Both the position numbers and the translations under genes were made by a program. The notes beneath the pieces were generated by a model that saw only the letters and a program-made list of their open reading frames with translations, was not told the origin of the DNA and searched no databases. Shown here one piece after another: positions 25,364-33,304 of a DNA stretch of 64,000 bases. How positions within the stretch are numbered: the stretch's first letter is position 1; each line of letters begins with the position of its first letter. This DNA comes from Pararhizobium sp. (GTDB lineage Bacteria > Pseudomonadota > Alphaproteobacteria > Rhizobiales > Rhizobiaceae): assembly GCA_030655075.1 (NCBI GenBank), contig JAURWE010000066.1, positions 117,498 through 181,497 of the forward strand, read 5' to 3'.

Positions 25364-25470
25364 TGCATGTCTCCCAAAAGTGCGCAGCGGTTTTGGGATA
25401 AAGACATGCATGAATGCTTTGATGCATCTCTCCCAAAAACTGCGCAGCGGTTTTGGGACAAAGACATGCA
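25362..25470. repeat. Tandem pair of family D palindromic repeats
   Basis: Two 59-base units in direct tandem (25362-25420 and 25421-25479), each containing TCTCCCAAAA .. GCGCAGCGGTTTTGGGA .. AAAGACATGCATGA. The CCCAAAA/TTTTGGG arms can pair. Single copies occur at 44968-45014 and 56269-56312. The unit starts within the stop codon of the universal stress gene. Confidence 0.8.
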
Positions 25471-25533
25471 TGACTGTCGTGATGCGACCTTGTGCCGCCT
25501 TCAAAAAGTCCGGTGTTGTCATCACGATATTAA

Positions 25534-25562
25534 CCTGCGCGATATAGAATGTGTCGCGCAGG
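25534..25562 (+). promoter_or_regulatory. 8-bp inverted repeat upstream of the TrhA-like gene
   Basis: CCTGCGCG (25534-25541) and CGCGCAGG (25555-25562) flank a 13-base AT-rich loop containing TATAGAAT. It could be an operator around a -10 box or a leader hairpin; the sequence alone does not decide. Confidence 0.35.
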
Positions 25563-25620
25563 AGACGCCAATCCATGGCATTTCTCTGTGAGACAAAGCG
25601 GACGGTTGAAGAGGGTTATT

Positions 25621-26286
25621 GTGGAGATCAAGGGGATCAAGTGGAATTACGACCGTCACGAGCTGATCGCTGACGGTATCGTGCACGGGGTCGGCCTGGT
25701 GCTGGCGCTGATCGGCGTCACCGCCATGATCTTCTACGCCACCGTCTGGACCACCTGGGGCCAGCTCTTTGCCGTCTGGATCTATGGCCTCGGCCTCGTC
25801 GCCACCCTGTCGATCTCGTTCATGTACAATCTCTGGCCGGTCACCAACACAAAATGGTTCCTGCGCCGCTTCGACCATTCCTCGATCTTCATCCTGATCG
25901 CCGCCACCTACACGCCCTTCCTCGAGCGCGGCATGCACGACACGCGCCTGTTCGCGCTGCTGATCGGCATCTGGGCGATCGCCATTGCCGGTGTGGTGAT
26001 CAAATGCGTCTTTCCCGGCCGCTTCGACCGGCTGGCGATCCTGCTCTATCTCGCCATGGGATGGAGCGGCATCTTCGCCGCCGGCCCGCTGGTGTCCGAA
26101 TTGACGGCCGGCGTACTCTTCCTCATTCTTGCCGGGGGCATCATCTATTCGGTCGGCGTCATCTTCCACGTCTGGGAGCGCCTGCGCTTCCAGAATGCCA
26201 TCTGGCACGGCTTTGTCGTCGCCGCTGCCGCCGTGCACTATTCCGCCGTCATCACCGCCCTGCGCCTGCCATTGACCAGCGTCTGA
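25621..26286 (+). CDS. trhA: Hemolysin III / TrhA (PAQR) family membrane protein
   Basis: 221 residues with seven hydrophobic helices. The PAQR metal-site residues are visible: HELIADGIVHGVG at the start (E and H of helix 1), FDHSSIFILIAATYTPF and the closing WHGFVVAAAAVHYSAV (two His). TrhA homologues adjust membrane lipid homeostasis in bacteria; the hemolysin name is historical. The GTG at 25621 (VEIKGIKWNYDRHEL) is the best start, with AGAGGG about seven bases before it; the open frame reaches back to 25549 without another credible start. Confidence 0.87.
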   Translation: MEIKGIKWNYDRHELIADGIVHGVGLVLALIGVTAMIFYATVWTTWGQLFAVWIYGLGLVATLSISFMYNLWPVTNTKWFLRRFDHSSIFILIAATYTPFLERGMHDTRLFALLIGIWAIAIAGVVIKCVFPGRFDRLAILLYLAMGWSGIFAAGPLVSELTAGVLFLILAGGIIYSVGVIFHVWERLRFQNAIWHGFVVAAAAVHYSAVITALRLPLTSV

Positions 26287-26289
26287 AAC

Positions 26290-26817
26290 TTACTGCGCGG
26301 CTGGTGCCGCGCCGGACGCCACGCAGCCCTCGGCAGGCTTCAGCGCCTTGACCATGACCTCGACGATCGCGTCGAAAGCCTTCAATTTTTCCTTGGGATA
26401 TTCGATGCGGAACAGCGCTGCATTGCCGTCGCAGAGCGCGATCGCACGGGCATAGACGACCGTCGCACCCTTGGTGCCCGAATAGCTCGCCCAGCCGTCC
26501 GTGACCTTTTCATAGGTGAGCGCCCAGCCATCGTCCTTTTCCGACCGGATGCGGCCCTTTAGCTCGCCGGAAAAACTCTCCTCGCCGAGATTGGTGCCGA
26601 ACACCAGCAGATCCGCCTTGTCCTCCTCGTCGCGAAACGTTGCCCCGTCGCCATTGCCGGCCTCGGAGAGTTTTACGAAATTCGGCGGAATTTCGGCCGT
26701 ATAGCCGAAGCGCGGATTGCTGTAGGCCTGCGCCCCCGACGCGGCCAGGGCCGGAATGGCCACCGACACGGCGAAAGAGAGGACCAGCGCAGTTTTAAGG
26801 ATTGTTCGCATCGGCAT
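26290..26817 (-). CDS. Exported hypothetical protein
   Basis: 175 residues. A signal peptide (hydrophobic ~8-24, ending PALAAS) precedes a compact domain: AYSNPRFGYTAEIPPNFVKL, DGATFRDEEDKADLLVFG, SYSGTKGATVVYARAIALCDGNAALFRIEYP and AFDAIVEVMVKALKPAEGC. The F-x-Y-x-(I/V)-P-x-x-F and RIEYP elements resemble other small periplasmic PsbP/MOG1-like proteins, but I cannot assign a function. Two Cys could pair. The ATG at 26817 has AGGA eight bases upstream; ATG at 26811 is the alternative. It converges on trhA with a three-base gap. Confidence 0.7.
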   Translation of the reverse strand: MPMRTILKTALVLSFAVSVAIPALAASGAQAYSNPRFGYTAEIPPNFVKLSEAGNGDGATFRDEEDKADLLVFGTNLGEESFSGELKGRIRSEKDDGWALTYEKVTDGWASYSGTKGATVVYARAIALCDGNAALFRIEYPKEKLKAFDAIVEVMVKALKPAEGCVASGAAPAAQ

Positions 26818-26883
26818 GGGCAGGGTCCTGGATTCATCGTCTTGTAAGACCGGCCGCCGCAATGCCGCAGCCGGTCAGGCGTC

Positions 26884-27297
26884 TCAAGCCGCCTCGAAGG
26901 TCAGCGCATTGCCGTTCATGCAATAGCGCAGGCCCGTCGGCGCCGGTCCATCCGGAAAGACATGGCCGAGATGGGCATCGCAGTCGGCACAGCGGATTTC
27001 CGTCCGGCTCATGCCGTAGGACCGGTCCGTATGCTCGGTGACTGCAGTGTCCGAAATCGGCTGGGTGAAGCTCGGCCAGCCGGTGCCGGAATTGAACTTC
27101 GTCTCCGACGAATAGAGCGTGTTGCCGCAGCACACACAGTGATAGACGCCCTTTTTGCCGAGCTCGAAATCCGGGCTGGAAAAGGCCCGTTCCGTGCCGT
27201 GCTGCCGCGTGATGCGATACTGCTCCGGCGTCAACTGCGCCTTCCACTCGGCATCCGACTTTTCGACCTTGAAGGTTTTGGTTGCGATCTCGCTCAT
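26884..27297 (-). CDS. msrB: Peptide-methionine (R)-S-oxide reductase
   Basis: 137-residue MsrB, which reduces the R-epimer of methionine sulfoxide in proteins using thioredoxin. Structural zinc ligands are C54/C57 (CVCC) and C103/C106 (CADC); the catalytic cysteine is C126 in RYCMNGNAL. Core motifs FNSGTGWPSF and GHVFPDGP are intact. AAGGAGA stands seven bases before the ATG at 27297. It follows the exported hypothetical gene's start by about 65 bases, on the same strand, and could be the first gene of that unit. Confidence 0.95.
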   Translation of the reverse strand: MSEIATKTFKVEKSDAEWKAQLTPEQYRITRQHGTERAFSSPDFELGKKGVYHCVCCGNTLYSSETKFNSGTGWPSFTQPISDTAVTEHTDRSYGMSRTEIRCADCDAHLGHVFPDGPAPTGLRYCMNGNALTFEAA

Positions 27298-27626
27298 GAG
27301 CGTCTCCTTTGATCTGACCAAGATATAGGAAGACCCCGACGAGATGGCAATTGTGTGGAGGGGGTGGCGTTAAATCGGCAGGCGGTGACCAGTCTGGTGG
27401 ATCAGCGGGGCGTCCTTGTCCTACCCTCGCGCTGGAAGGCAGGGAATCGCATATGGCATTTTCAGGCTTGCCTTGATGTAAAAGTGGGATTCTTTGGCAT
27501 GGCAGTTTTCGCAAGGAGGACTCCAAACTCAATCGAGCCCACCAGATGACGATAGCGGCGCGGTAGCATGCCGCAGCTAAGTTGAGTCTGAGCTCGTCAG
27601 AGCGTGTTGCCACGCGCCGCCGCAGG
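27298..27626. other. Gene-free stretch upstream of msrB and the gltD remnant
   Basis: About 330 bases with no supported gene. It holds the msrB ribosome site at its left end. Codon bias and GC are irregular and no protein family is recognisable in any frame; it may be debris of the same deletion that left the gltD tail. Confidence 0.5.
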
Positions 27627-27758
27627 GATGACAAGTTCTGGGGAGCCGGCGACGTGCGACGCGGCCAGTCACTGGTCGTCTGGGCCATCCGCGAAGGCCG
27701 CCAGGCGGCGCGCTCGATCGACGAAAGCCTGGTGGGATCGACGCTTCTGCCTCGGTGA
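27627..27758 (+). pseudogene. gltD: 3-prime remnant of gltD (glutamate synthase small subunit)
   Basis: An in-frame 43-codon tail ending at TGA 27756-27758 reads DDKFWGAGDVRRGQSLVVWA then IREGRQAARSIDESLVGSTL and LPR. This is the diagnostic C-terminal NADPH/FAD-domain end of GltD (A-G-D-M/V-R-R-G-Q-S-L-V-V-W-A-I-x-E-G-R). Upstream of it the frame loses all similarity, so about 90% of the gene is missing and no gltB is adjacent. As I recall, in Sinorhizobium the gltBD genes lie next to the SGNH-transglycosylase-galU block found here, which suggests a local deletion. Confidence 0.75.
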
Positions 27759-27779
27759 TATGAGATTGCGGAGGGTTAA

Positions 27780-27825
27780 CCCCCCCTCTTTCACTTCGTG
27801 ACATCTCGCCCACATGGGGGTGGGT
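27780..27825. repeat. Family C repeat, single copy
   Basis: cccccctctttcacttcgtgacatctcgcccacatgggggtg. It resembles the left half of the pairs at 4603 and 37724 and lies between the gltD remnant and the SGNH gene. Confidence 0.65.
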
Positions 27826-27842
27826 TTTCTTCCTTTAAAGGA

Positions 27843-29051
27843 TCAATTGCGAATGACCGGATTGCTCAGCACCGTGCTGGGCTTGGCAAGCCGGAAATCA
27901 TCGACCCGGCCGGCTGGGGCTTCGGCGACTTCGCCTTTTTCGACAAGGTTGTCGCGCGGCGTCTTGATGGTGAGCGTCTTCGGCATGGAAGCGCCGAGGA
28001 GCGCCGTGCCGCCGTCGAGTTCGGGATCGGCGAGGCTGATCGGCTGGGTCTCAAGAATATCCGTGCTGACGGCAGGCTGGGTCGCAGCGTCACCGGGCGT
28101 CACCGACGACAGCAGCGGTGTCAGCCCGACGACCGCATCGCCGCCGAGCAGGCGGATGATGTCCTTCTCGACATAGAAGGCCATCTTGCGCTTCCCGGCC
28201 TTGGTCATGTTGATGCCGTCGGACCCGCGCAGGCGGACCTGCTGGCCGTTGATGTCCGATCCGGTGATGATGAATTTGCCGGTTTCGTCGACGAAGCCGT
28301 CCCAGATATCGACGAACTGTCCGCCGGCCTTCTCGCTTTCGGTGCGGAAGATACCGTTGAGCGTGACCATATCGTCGGTCATGGACGAAGACTGGAAGGC
28401 CGGCATGCCGACCCAGAGCACCGGCAACTGGCTCTTGCGGCCAATCTCGGTCAGGGCCGTGACACGGCTCGAAAATTCGGTGCGCCACGGTTCCGAGCCG
28501 AACTTTTCCTCCTGCAGCATGGTGCGGAATGCCTGGCGGTCGTTAGAGCCTAGTGCGACGACGATGGCTGCGGGCTGCAGTTCGGTGATCAGCTTGGGCA
28601 GTTCGATCTGCCAGTTGTAGTAGTCGTCCCGCACGATGCCCGACGATCCCTCCGTGCGGGTCTGGATAACGATGCCGGGGGAAGCCGCAAAACCGACGGC
28701 AAGGCCTTCACCGAGCCCGGCCGCGATGAAGTCGCCGACGACAAGCACTTTCTTGGCCGTCGGCAGCTTTTCAACGGCGGCAATGGCCGCTGCAGTGCCG
28801 GTCTTCTTTTTCGTCGACTTGTTGCGATTCTGTTTGCGCCGCTCGGCCGGCCGCTCCTCGAAGGTGGTGATGCTGCGGTTCTGCCTGCCGAACAGCATCT
28901 GCAGCAGCGTCCGCCGTTCCGTGCGCTCCTGCGCCGATGCGGCCGTCGGGGCGACCGTTACGCAGGCAGCGATGACGAAAACCGCCGACATCAGGACCGC
29001 CAGAAGCCGCAGGGCAAGGGGGGTGCGCTTGGGTTTCGCAGCAAGGGTCAT
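27843..29051 (-). CDS. Exported SGNH/GDSL-family hydrolase (DUF459 type)
   Basis: 402 residues. A signal sequence or anchor (hydrophobic 12-30) is followed by a basic linker (RPAERRKQNRNKSTKKKTG) and an SGNH domain. Block I is atypical: KKVLVVGDFIAAGLGEGL has GDF where GDS is usual, so the nucleophile Ser is missing at that place; block III is VVALGSNDRQAF (GxND) and a late DGINMTKAGKRKMAF supplies block V (DxxH usually; here no His follows the Asp, which reads DGIN). The family is common beside galU and the lytic transglycosylase in rhizobia. It may be a binding rather than catalytic member. The start at 29051 has AGGA seven bases upstream. Confidence 0.8.
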   Translation of the reverse strand: MTLAAKPKRTPLALRLLAVLMSAVFVIAACVTVAPTAASAQERTERRTLLQMLFGRQNRSITTFEERPAERRKQNRNKSTKKKTGTAAAIAAVEKLPTAKKVLVVGDFIAAGLGEGLAVGFAASPGIVIQTRTEGSSGIVRDDYYNWQIELPKLITELQPAAIVVALGSNDRQAFRTMLQEEKFGSEPWRTEFSSRVTALTEIGRKSQLPVLWVGMPAFQSSSMTDDMVTLNGIFRTESEKAGGQFVDIWDGFVDETGKFIITGSDINGQQVRLRGSDGINMTKAGKRKMAFYVEKDIIRLLGGDAVVGLTPLLSSVTPGDAATQPAVSTDILETQPISLADPELDGGTALLGASMPKTLTIKTPRDNLVEKGEVAEAPAGRVDDFRLAKPSTVLSNPVIRN

Positions 29052-29150
29052 CGTCGGATCCTGAAGGTGCGTGAACACCTCAAACGGAACAGGAGCCCGC
29101 GGGCTCCTGACCTAATAACTGTTCATGCTCGGCGCTGCCATCGGCGATGG

Positions 29151-30374
29151 TCAGTTGCGCAGGGCTTTCAAGACATGTTGCGACGGCTCGCCGTCCGGCG
29201 TCAAGCCGTTTCTGTTCTGGAAGGCCTGGATGGCGGCCTTGGAGCCGCTGCCGAAATTGCCGTCGACCTCGCCATCGTAGTAGCCGAGTTCCTTCAGACG
29301 GGACTGCAGCTCGAACTTTTCCTTGACGCCAAGCGCGCCTTCCGGACGCGGCCAGGCCTGCTGCATGCCGCTGTAGCCGGCGATCTCGTCGGCCAGAAGC
29401 CCGACGCCGAGCGCATAGGAATCGGACGCATTGTAGCGCTTGATGACGAAGAAGTTCTTGGTCATCAGGAAGCCCGGGCCGCCGCCGCCGCCGGGCATTT
29501 TCAGCTCGGCGCGCTGGCCGCCGTTCTTGAACCCCTTGCCGTTCGGCCGGGTGAAGCCGAGTGCCGCCCAATCGGACAGGCTCTTGGTCTGGCCGGCATA
29601 CTGGTTGCCGCTGCGCGGGGCTGCGACTTCATAGCCCCAGGTCTGGCCTGCCTGCCAGCCGTTCTTCTTCAAAAGGTTGGCGGCGGTTGCCAGCGCGTCA
29701 GGCACCGAATTCCAGATGTCGCGATGGCCGTTGCCGTCGGCATCGACCGCATAGAGCAGGTAGCTGGTCGGGATGAACTGCGTGTGGCCCATGGCGCCGG
29801 CCCAGGAGCCGTTGAGGTCGCTGGCGGCGATGTCGCCCTTCTGGAGAATCTTCAGGGCGGCGATCAGCTGGGTGCGGGCGAACTTGGCGCGCTTCTTGTC
29901 GGCATAGGCGAGCGTCGCCAGCGCGCGCGGAACGTAATGCAGCCGGTCGCTCTTCTCTAGCACGGCGCCGTAGTTGGATTCCATCGACCAGATGGCCAGG
30001 AGGATGTTTTTGTCGACGCCGAAATGCGCCTCAAGCGCTTTTAGCGTCTTGCCGTGTTTGGCGGCCATCTCGCGGCCGATCTTGACCGTGTAGGGGTTGA
30101 CCCGGCTGTCGATATATTCCCAGATCTTGTGCTTGAATTCCGGCTGGTAGCGGGCCTTTTCCAGCACGTCTGGATCGGGCGTCTTCACGCCGGAAAACGC
30201 CTTGTTGTAGGTGGATTTCGAAATGCCGCTCTTGGCAGCCGTGGCATAGAATGTGGAAATCCAGTTCTGGAAGCCTTCGTCTGCGCGCGCCGGGGCGGCG
30301 GAAAACACAGCAGCTGCCGAAAGCAGCACGGCTACGGCGGTATGGCGAAAGATGGCTGTTCTATCTTTGGTCAT
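29151..30374 (-). CDS. MltB-type lytic murein transglycosylase with peptidoglycan-binding domain
   Basis: 407 residues. After a signal peptide (ending APARA) comes the SLT_2/MltB catalytic domain: catalytic glutamate E132 in IWSMESNYGAVL, then GSWAGAMGHTQFIPTSYL and DADGNGHRDIWNSVPDALA. Residues ~345-407 form a PG_binding_1 domain (LQSRLKELGYYDGEVDGNFG, IQAFQNRNGLTPDGEPS). It cleaves glycan strands to 1,6-anhydro-MurNAc ends in the periplasm. It stands between the SGNH gene and the divergent galU. The ribosome site at 30374 is weak; no better start is in frame. Confidence 0.92.
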   Translation of the reverse strand: MTKDRTAIFRHTAVAVLLSAAAVFSAAPARADEGFQNWISTFYATAAKSGISKSTYNKAFSGVKTPDPDVLEKARYQPEFKHKIWEYIDSRVNPYTVKIGREMAAKHGKTLKALEAHFGVDKNILLAIWSMESNYGAVLEKSDRLHYVPRALATLAYADKKRAKFARTQLIAALKILQKGDIAASDLNGSWAGAMGHTQFIPTSYLLYAVDADGNGHRDIWNSVPDALATAANLLKKNGWQAGQTWGYEVAAPRSGNQYAGQTKSLSDWAALGFTRPNGKGFKNGGQRAELKMPGGGGGPGFLMTKNFFVIKRYNASDSYALGVGLLADEIAGYSGMQQAWPRPEGALGVKEKFELQSRLKELGYYDGEVDGNFGSGSKAAIQAFQNRNGLTPDGEPSQHVLKALRN

Positions 30375-30685
30375 CGTCTGTCGGTCCGTTCCTGGGCGCT
30401 CTGGCTGCCGTCTTGTGGCAATATCGTCGGGCAAAAGCGCGCGTTCAAGTTTCGACGGGTGTTTCGAGGCCTTGACGGACGCTCAACCCTGATTATTTCC
30501 GGTTCGGCGGTATCCTACGCACCCGGCCAGACACAAAACTTACAAAAACGAAGTCAACAAATTCTTTACCATGAACGGTTGGAGCTGTCTTTCTTTGTAA
30601 AAAAATAGCAATTTTCCGTTACTGCGAGGCTGGTCTCGTGTTTCAAATCAAGTCACCATCCATGAAGGATGAGGAGAAAATTTAA
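30375..30685. other. Divergent promoter region of the transglycosylase gene and galU
   Basis: 311 bases without a gene. The right half is AT-rich (about 30500-30680, with acaaaaacgaagtcaacaaa and tttgtaaaaaaatagcaattttcc) and ends with the GAGGAG ribosome site of galU. It probably holds the galU promoter and leader, but I could not place -35/-10 boxes with confidence. Confidence 0.5.
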
Positions 30686-31573
30686 ATGCTCGAAAAACGT
30701 AAAGTCCGTAAGGCCGTGTTCCCCGTTGCCGGTCTGGGCACCCGTTTTCTGCCTGCGACCAAGGCGGTTCCAAAAGAAATGCTCACCGTCGTCGACAAGC
30801 CCGTGATCCAATATGTGGTCGACGAGGCGCTGGACGCGGGCATCGAGCACCTGATCTTCGTCACCGGCCGCAGCAAGGCGGTCATCGAGGATTATTTCGA
30901 CATTCAGGTCGAGCTGGAGCAGACGCTGCGCGAGCGCAACAAGAATGCCGAACTGAGCCTGCTCGAAGCGATCCTGCCCGCCGCCGGCAGCACCAGTTTC
31001 ACGCGCCAGCAGTCGCCGCTCGGCCTTGGCCATGCGGTCTGGTGCGCCCGCGACATCGTCGGCAACGAGCCGTTTGCAGTGCTTTTGCCTGATATGATCA
31101 TGCGCGGCCAGAAAGGCTGCCTGAGGGGCATGGTCGATCTCTACGCCGAGAGCGGCGGCAATGTCATTGCCGTTGAGGAATGCGCGCCGGATCAGGCCCA
31201 CAAATACGGCATCGTCGGTGTCGGCGAGGCTGTCGGGGAAGGTTTCAAGATCAACCAGATGGTTGAAAAGCCGCCGGCCGGAACGGCGCCGTCGAACTTC
31301 TTCATCAACGGTCGCTACATCCTGCAGCCGGAAATCTTCAACATTCTGGAAACCCAGGAGCGCGGCGCCGGCAACGAAATCCAGCTCACCGACGGCATGC
31401 TGAAGCTGCTGCAGTCGCAGGATTTCGCCGCCTATCATTTCAAGGGCGACACCTACGACTGCGGCGCCAAGGATGGCTTCATCCTCGCCAACGTCGCCTT
31501 CGCGCTGGCCCGCCCGGACATCCGCCCGAGCGTCGAAGCACAATTCCGGGCGCTGATTGCCAATCTGAAATGA
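30686..31573 (+). CDS. galU: UTP-glucose-1-phosphate uridylyltransferase
   Basis: 295 residues, the usual GalU length. The nucleotide-binding signature AGLGTRFLPATKAVPKEML lies at residues ~15-33; further marks are LGLGHAVWCAR, DMIMRGQKGCL, VEKPPAGTAPSNFFINGRYIL and GDTYDCGAKDGF. It makes UDP-glucose from UTP and glucose-1-phosphate for lipopolysaccharide, exopolysaccharide and cyclic glucan. GAGGAG lies about nine bases before the ATG. It is monocistronic, closed on its 3-prime side by a family A repeat. Confidence 0.95.
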   Translation: MLEKRKVRKAVFPVAGLGTRFLPATKAVPKEMLTVVDKPVIQYVVDEALDAGIEHLIFVTGRSKAVIEDYFDIQVELEQTLRERNKNAELSLLEAILPAAGSTSFTRQQSPLGLGHAVWCARDIVGNEPFAVLLPDMIMRGQKGCLRGMVDLYAESGGNVIAVEECAPDQAHKYGIVGVGEAVGEGFKINQMVEKPPAGTAPSNFFINGRYILQPEIFNILETQERGAGNEIQLTDGMLKLLQSQDFAAYHFKGDTYDCGAKDGFILANVAFALARPDIRPSVEAQFRALIANLK

Positions 31574-31590
31574 AGGGCTGGCCGCTAGCG

Positions 31591-31706
31591 CCCTCTTCTC
31601 CCCAGCGGGGACAAGTGCCGAGTGAAACGAGGCGATGAGGGGGAGCCACAGTCTCTGAAAGACCCCCTCATCCGGCTTTTCAAGCAACCTTCTCCCGCTG
31701 GGGAGA
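31591..31706. repeat. Family A palindromic repeat (full copy)
   Basis: ccctcttctccccagcgggg .. gagtgaaacgaggcgatgaggg, about 25 variable bases, then ccccctcatccggc .. accttctcccgctgggga. The two halves are inverse complements. It lies between galU and the convergent outer-membrane gene and could act as a bidirectional hairpin. Confidence 0.8.
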
Positions 31707-31722
31707 CGATAAAAGGACCTGA

Positions 31723-33198
31723 TCAGCGCCGCAGGGTCAGGCCGATGCCGGCGCGGGCTACGCCGAGGTTGGGGGTGTCGTTCTGCTTGGTCAGCTCGTA
31801 AGAGACGTCACCGTTCAGCGCCAGATAGCGGCTGAGGTTCCAGCTGATGCCGGCACCTGTCGTGTAAATCGTTTGATCCTGCGACTGGTTGGCAGACGGG
31901 TAGTTGCGGAAGGACACACTGTTCGACAGGCGGCCGGTCAGCACCGAACTCAGCTCATGGGTGACGCCGGAGCGCAATGTGTAGACGATCGAGCCGCTCT
32001 GGCCGGCGGTGGTTGAGGGTTCGATGTCGGTGGCAAGGCCGAAATTGACATCGGTGCCGCGCTGCGGCGACCAGACCGCCGTGCCGTCGATGGTCAGCGC
32101 ACCCAGCGCCGCCAGCCTTGCGTCTTCGAATTCCGTGCGCTCGTAACCGGCCGCCAGTTCGCCGCGCAGCTTTTCGCCGAGATCGACCTCGACACCGGCC
32201 CGTCCCGCATAGCTGTTGAAATCGCGCTCATAGCCAAGCGAGTCCTGCCTGAGATCATAGGCGCCTTTGCTGTAGGCCGCTTCGAGAAACGGGATCAGGG
32301 CCGGCGACAGCTCATAACCGACGCGGCTGGTCAGCGTACCCTGCCAGCGGTCGCGGTCGGCCAGCGACAGGGTGCTGCCATCGGCGAGTTCTGCGTCGCC
32401 ATAAAGATAGCGGTAGACATCGCCGCGCACGGAGCCGCGCAAGATGCCGAAATCATGCTTCAGACCGGCGCCGAACGAGTAGCGGTTGATGCCGGACTGG
32501 ACCGTTGCGCCGGAAATGGCGTTCGGATCGGTGGATTCCTCGCGCTCGAAATTATAACCGGTGGTCAGCGTGCCGGTCGTATCATTGCTGATGTCGAGCC
32601 GCAGTTCGGCGTTGATGTCGGCGCGCGGTTCGGTCGTGTCGATGCCGGAAAGGGTCTTCTGCCAGGCGCCGTCGCCGGTGACGGTCAGCTGATGCAGCGA
32701 CCAGTCGGAGGTCAGCGTGCCCTTGAGGCCGGTTTCGAGATAGGTGCGATGGCTATCGCTCGATCCGGCTTTGGTGCGCTCCGTGGCGACCGATTGGGTG
32801 AGGGATGGTTTCAGAATGAAGGTGCCGAGGCGCAGGCCGGGCGCCTCGTTGATGTCGTCGTGGCGAACGGTGCGGAGGCCGTCGACCGTCGCCTGGCGCA
32901 GGTTTTCGGGGCCGACAGCGCCTGTCGTCAGGCCGTCGTCCGTCTCGGCGGCGATCGCTGCGGCATCCAGCGTCGGTGTCCGGCCGGTGACCGGTTCGCT
33001 GCCTTCGGCCTGCCCGACCGTTACCGGCTCGACTGGCACCTCGACCAGCGCGGTCGAACCGTCTTTGGCGGTCTGGGGCTTGAGGGATTGCGCCTGGACG
33101 GCAAACGGCCAAACGAGCGCGCAGGCCAACAGCGCGCATGCGGCCTTTTGCAACGGGCGTTCCCGTGCTGCGTCCTGTGTCTTGGTGAATGGCGTCAT
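31723..33198 (-). CDS. Outer-membrane beta-barrel protein (BBP2-like)
   Basis: 491 residues. A signal sequence (AACALLACALVWPFAVQAQ) and a low-complexity segment to about residue 95 are followed by alternating amphipathic strands to the C-terminus (LRLGTFILKPSLTQSVATER, TLTTGYNFEREEST, YSFGAGLKHDFGILRGSVRG, AAGYERTEFEDARL, GAGISWNLSRYLALNGDVSY) and a final GLTLRR strand. This is the BBP2_2-type outer-membrane barrel often encoded near polysaccharide genes. The start is uncertain: ATG 33198 keeps a clean signal peptide; ATG 33249 adds 17 residues. Neither has a strong ribosome site. Divergent from the TIGR02117-type gene. Confidence 0.82.
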   Translation of the reverse strand: MTPFTKTQDAARERPLQKAACALLACALVWPFAVQAQSLKPQTAKDGSTALVEVPVEPVTVGQAEGSEPVTGRTPTLDAAAIAAETDDGLTTGAVGPENLRQATVDGLRTVRHDDINEAPGLRLGTFILKPSLTQSVATERTKAGSSDSHRTYLETGLKGTLTSDWSLHQLTVTGDGAWQKTLSGIDTTEPRADINAELRLDISNDTTGTLTTGYNFEREESTDPNAISGATVQSGINRYSFGAGLKHDFGILRGSVRGDVYRYLYGDAELADGSTLSLADRDRWQGTLTSRVGYELSPALIPFLEAAYSKGAYDLRQDSLGYERDFNSYAGRAGVEVDLGEKLRGELAAGYERTEFEDARLAALGALTIDGTAVWSPQRGTDVNFGLATDIEPSTTAGQSGSIVYTLRSGVTHELSSVLTGRLSNSVSFRNYPSANQSQDQTIYTTGAGISWNLSRYLALNGDVSYELTKQNDTPNLGVARAGIGLTLRR

Positions 33199-33304
33199 CG
33201 GCCGATTGCCCGCAGTCTTCCTGAAAGTGTTTACCAATCGTAAAGCCATGTGGTTAATGCTTTATTGCCGTCCGCCCGAATAGTTGCCGGCCGCAGGAGC
33301 CTTG

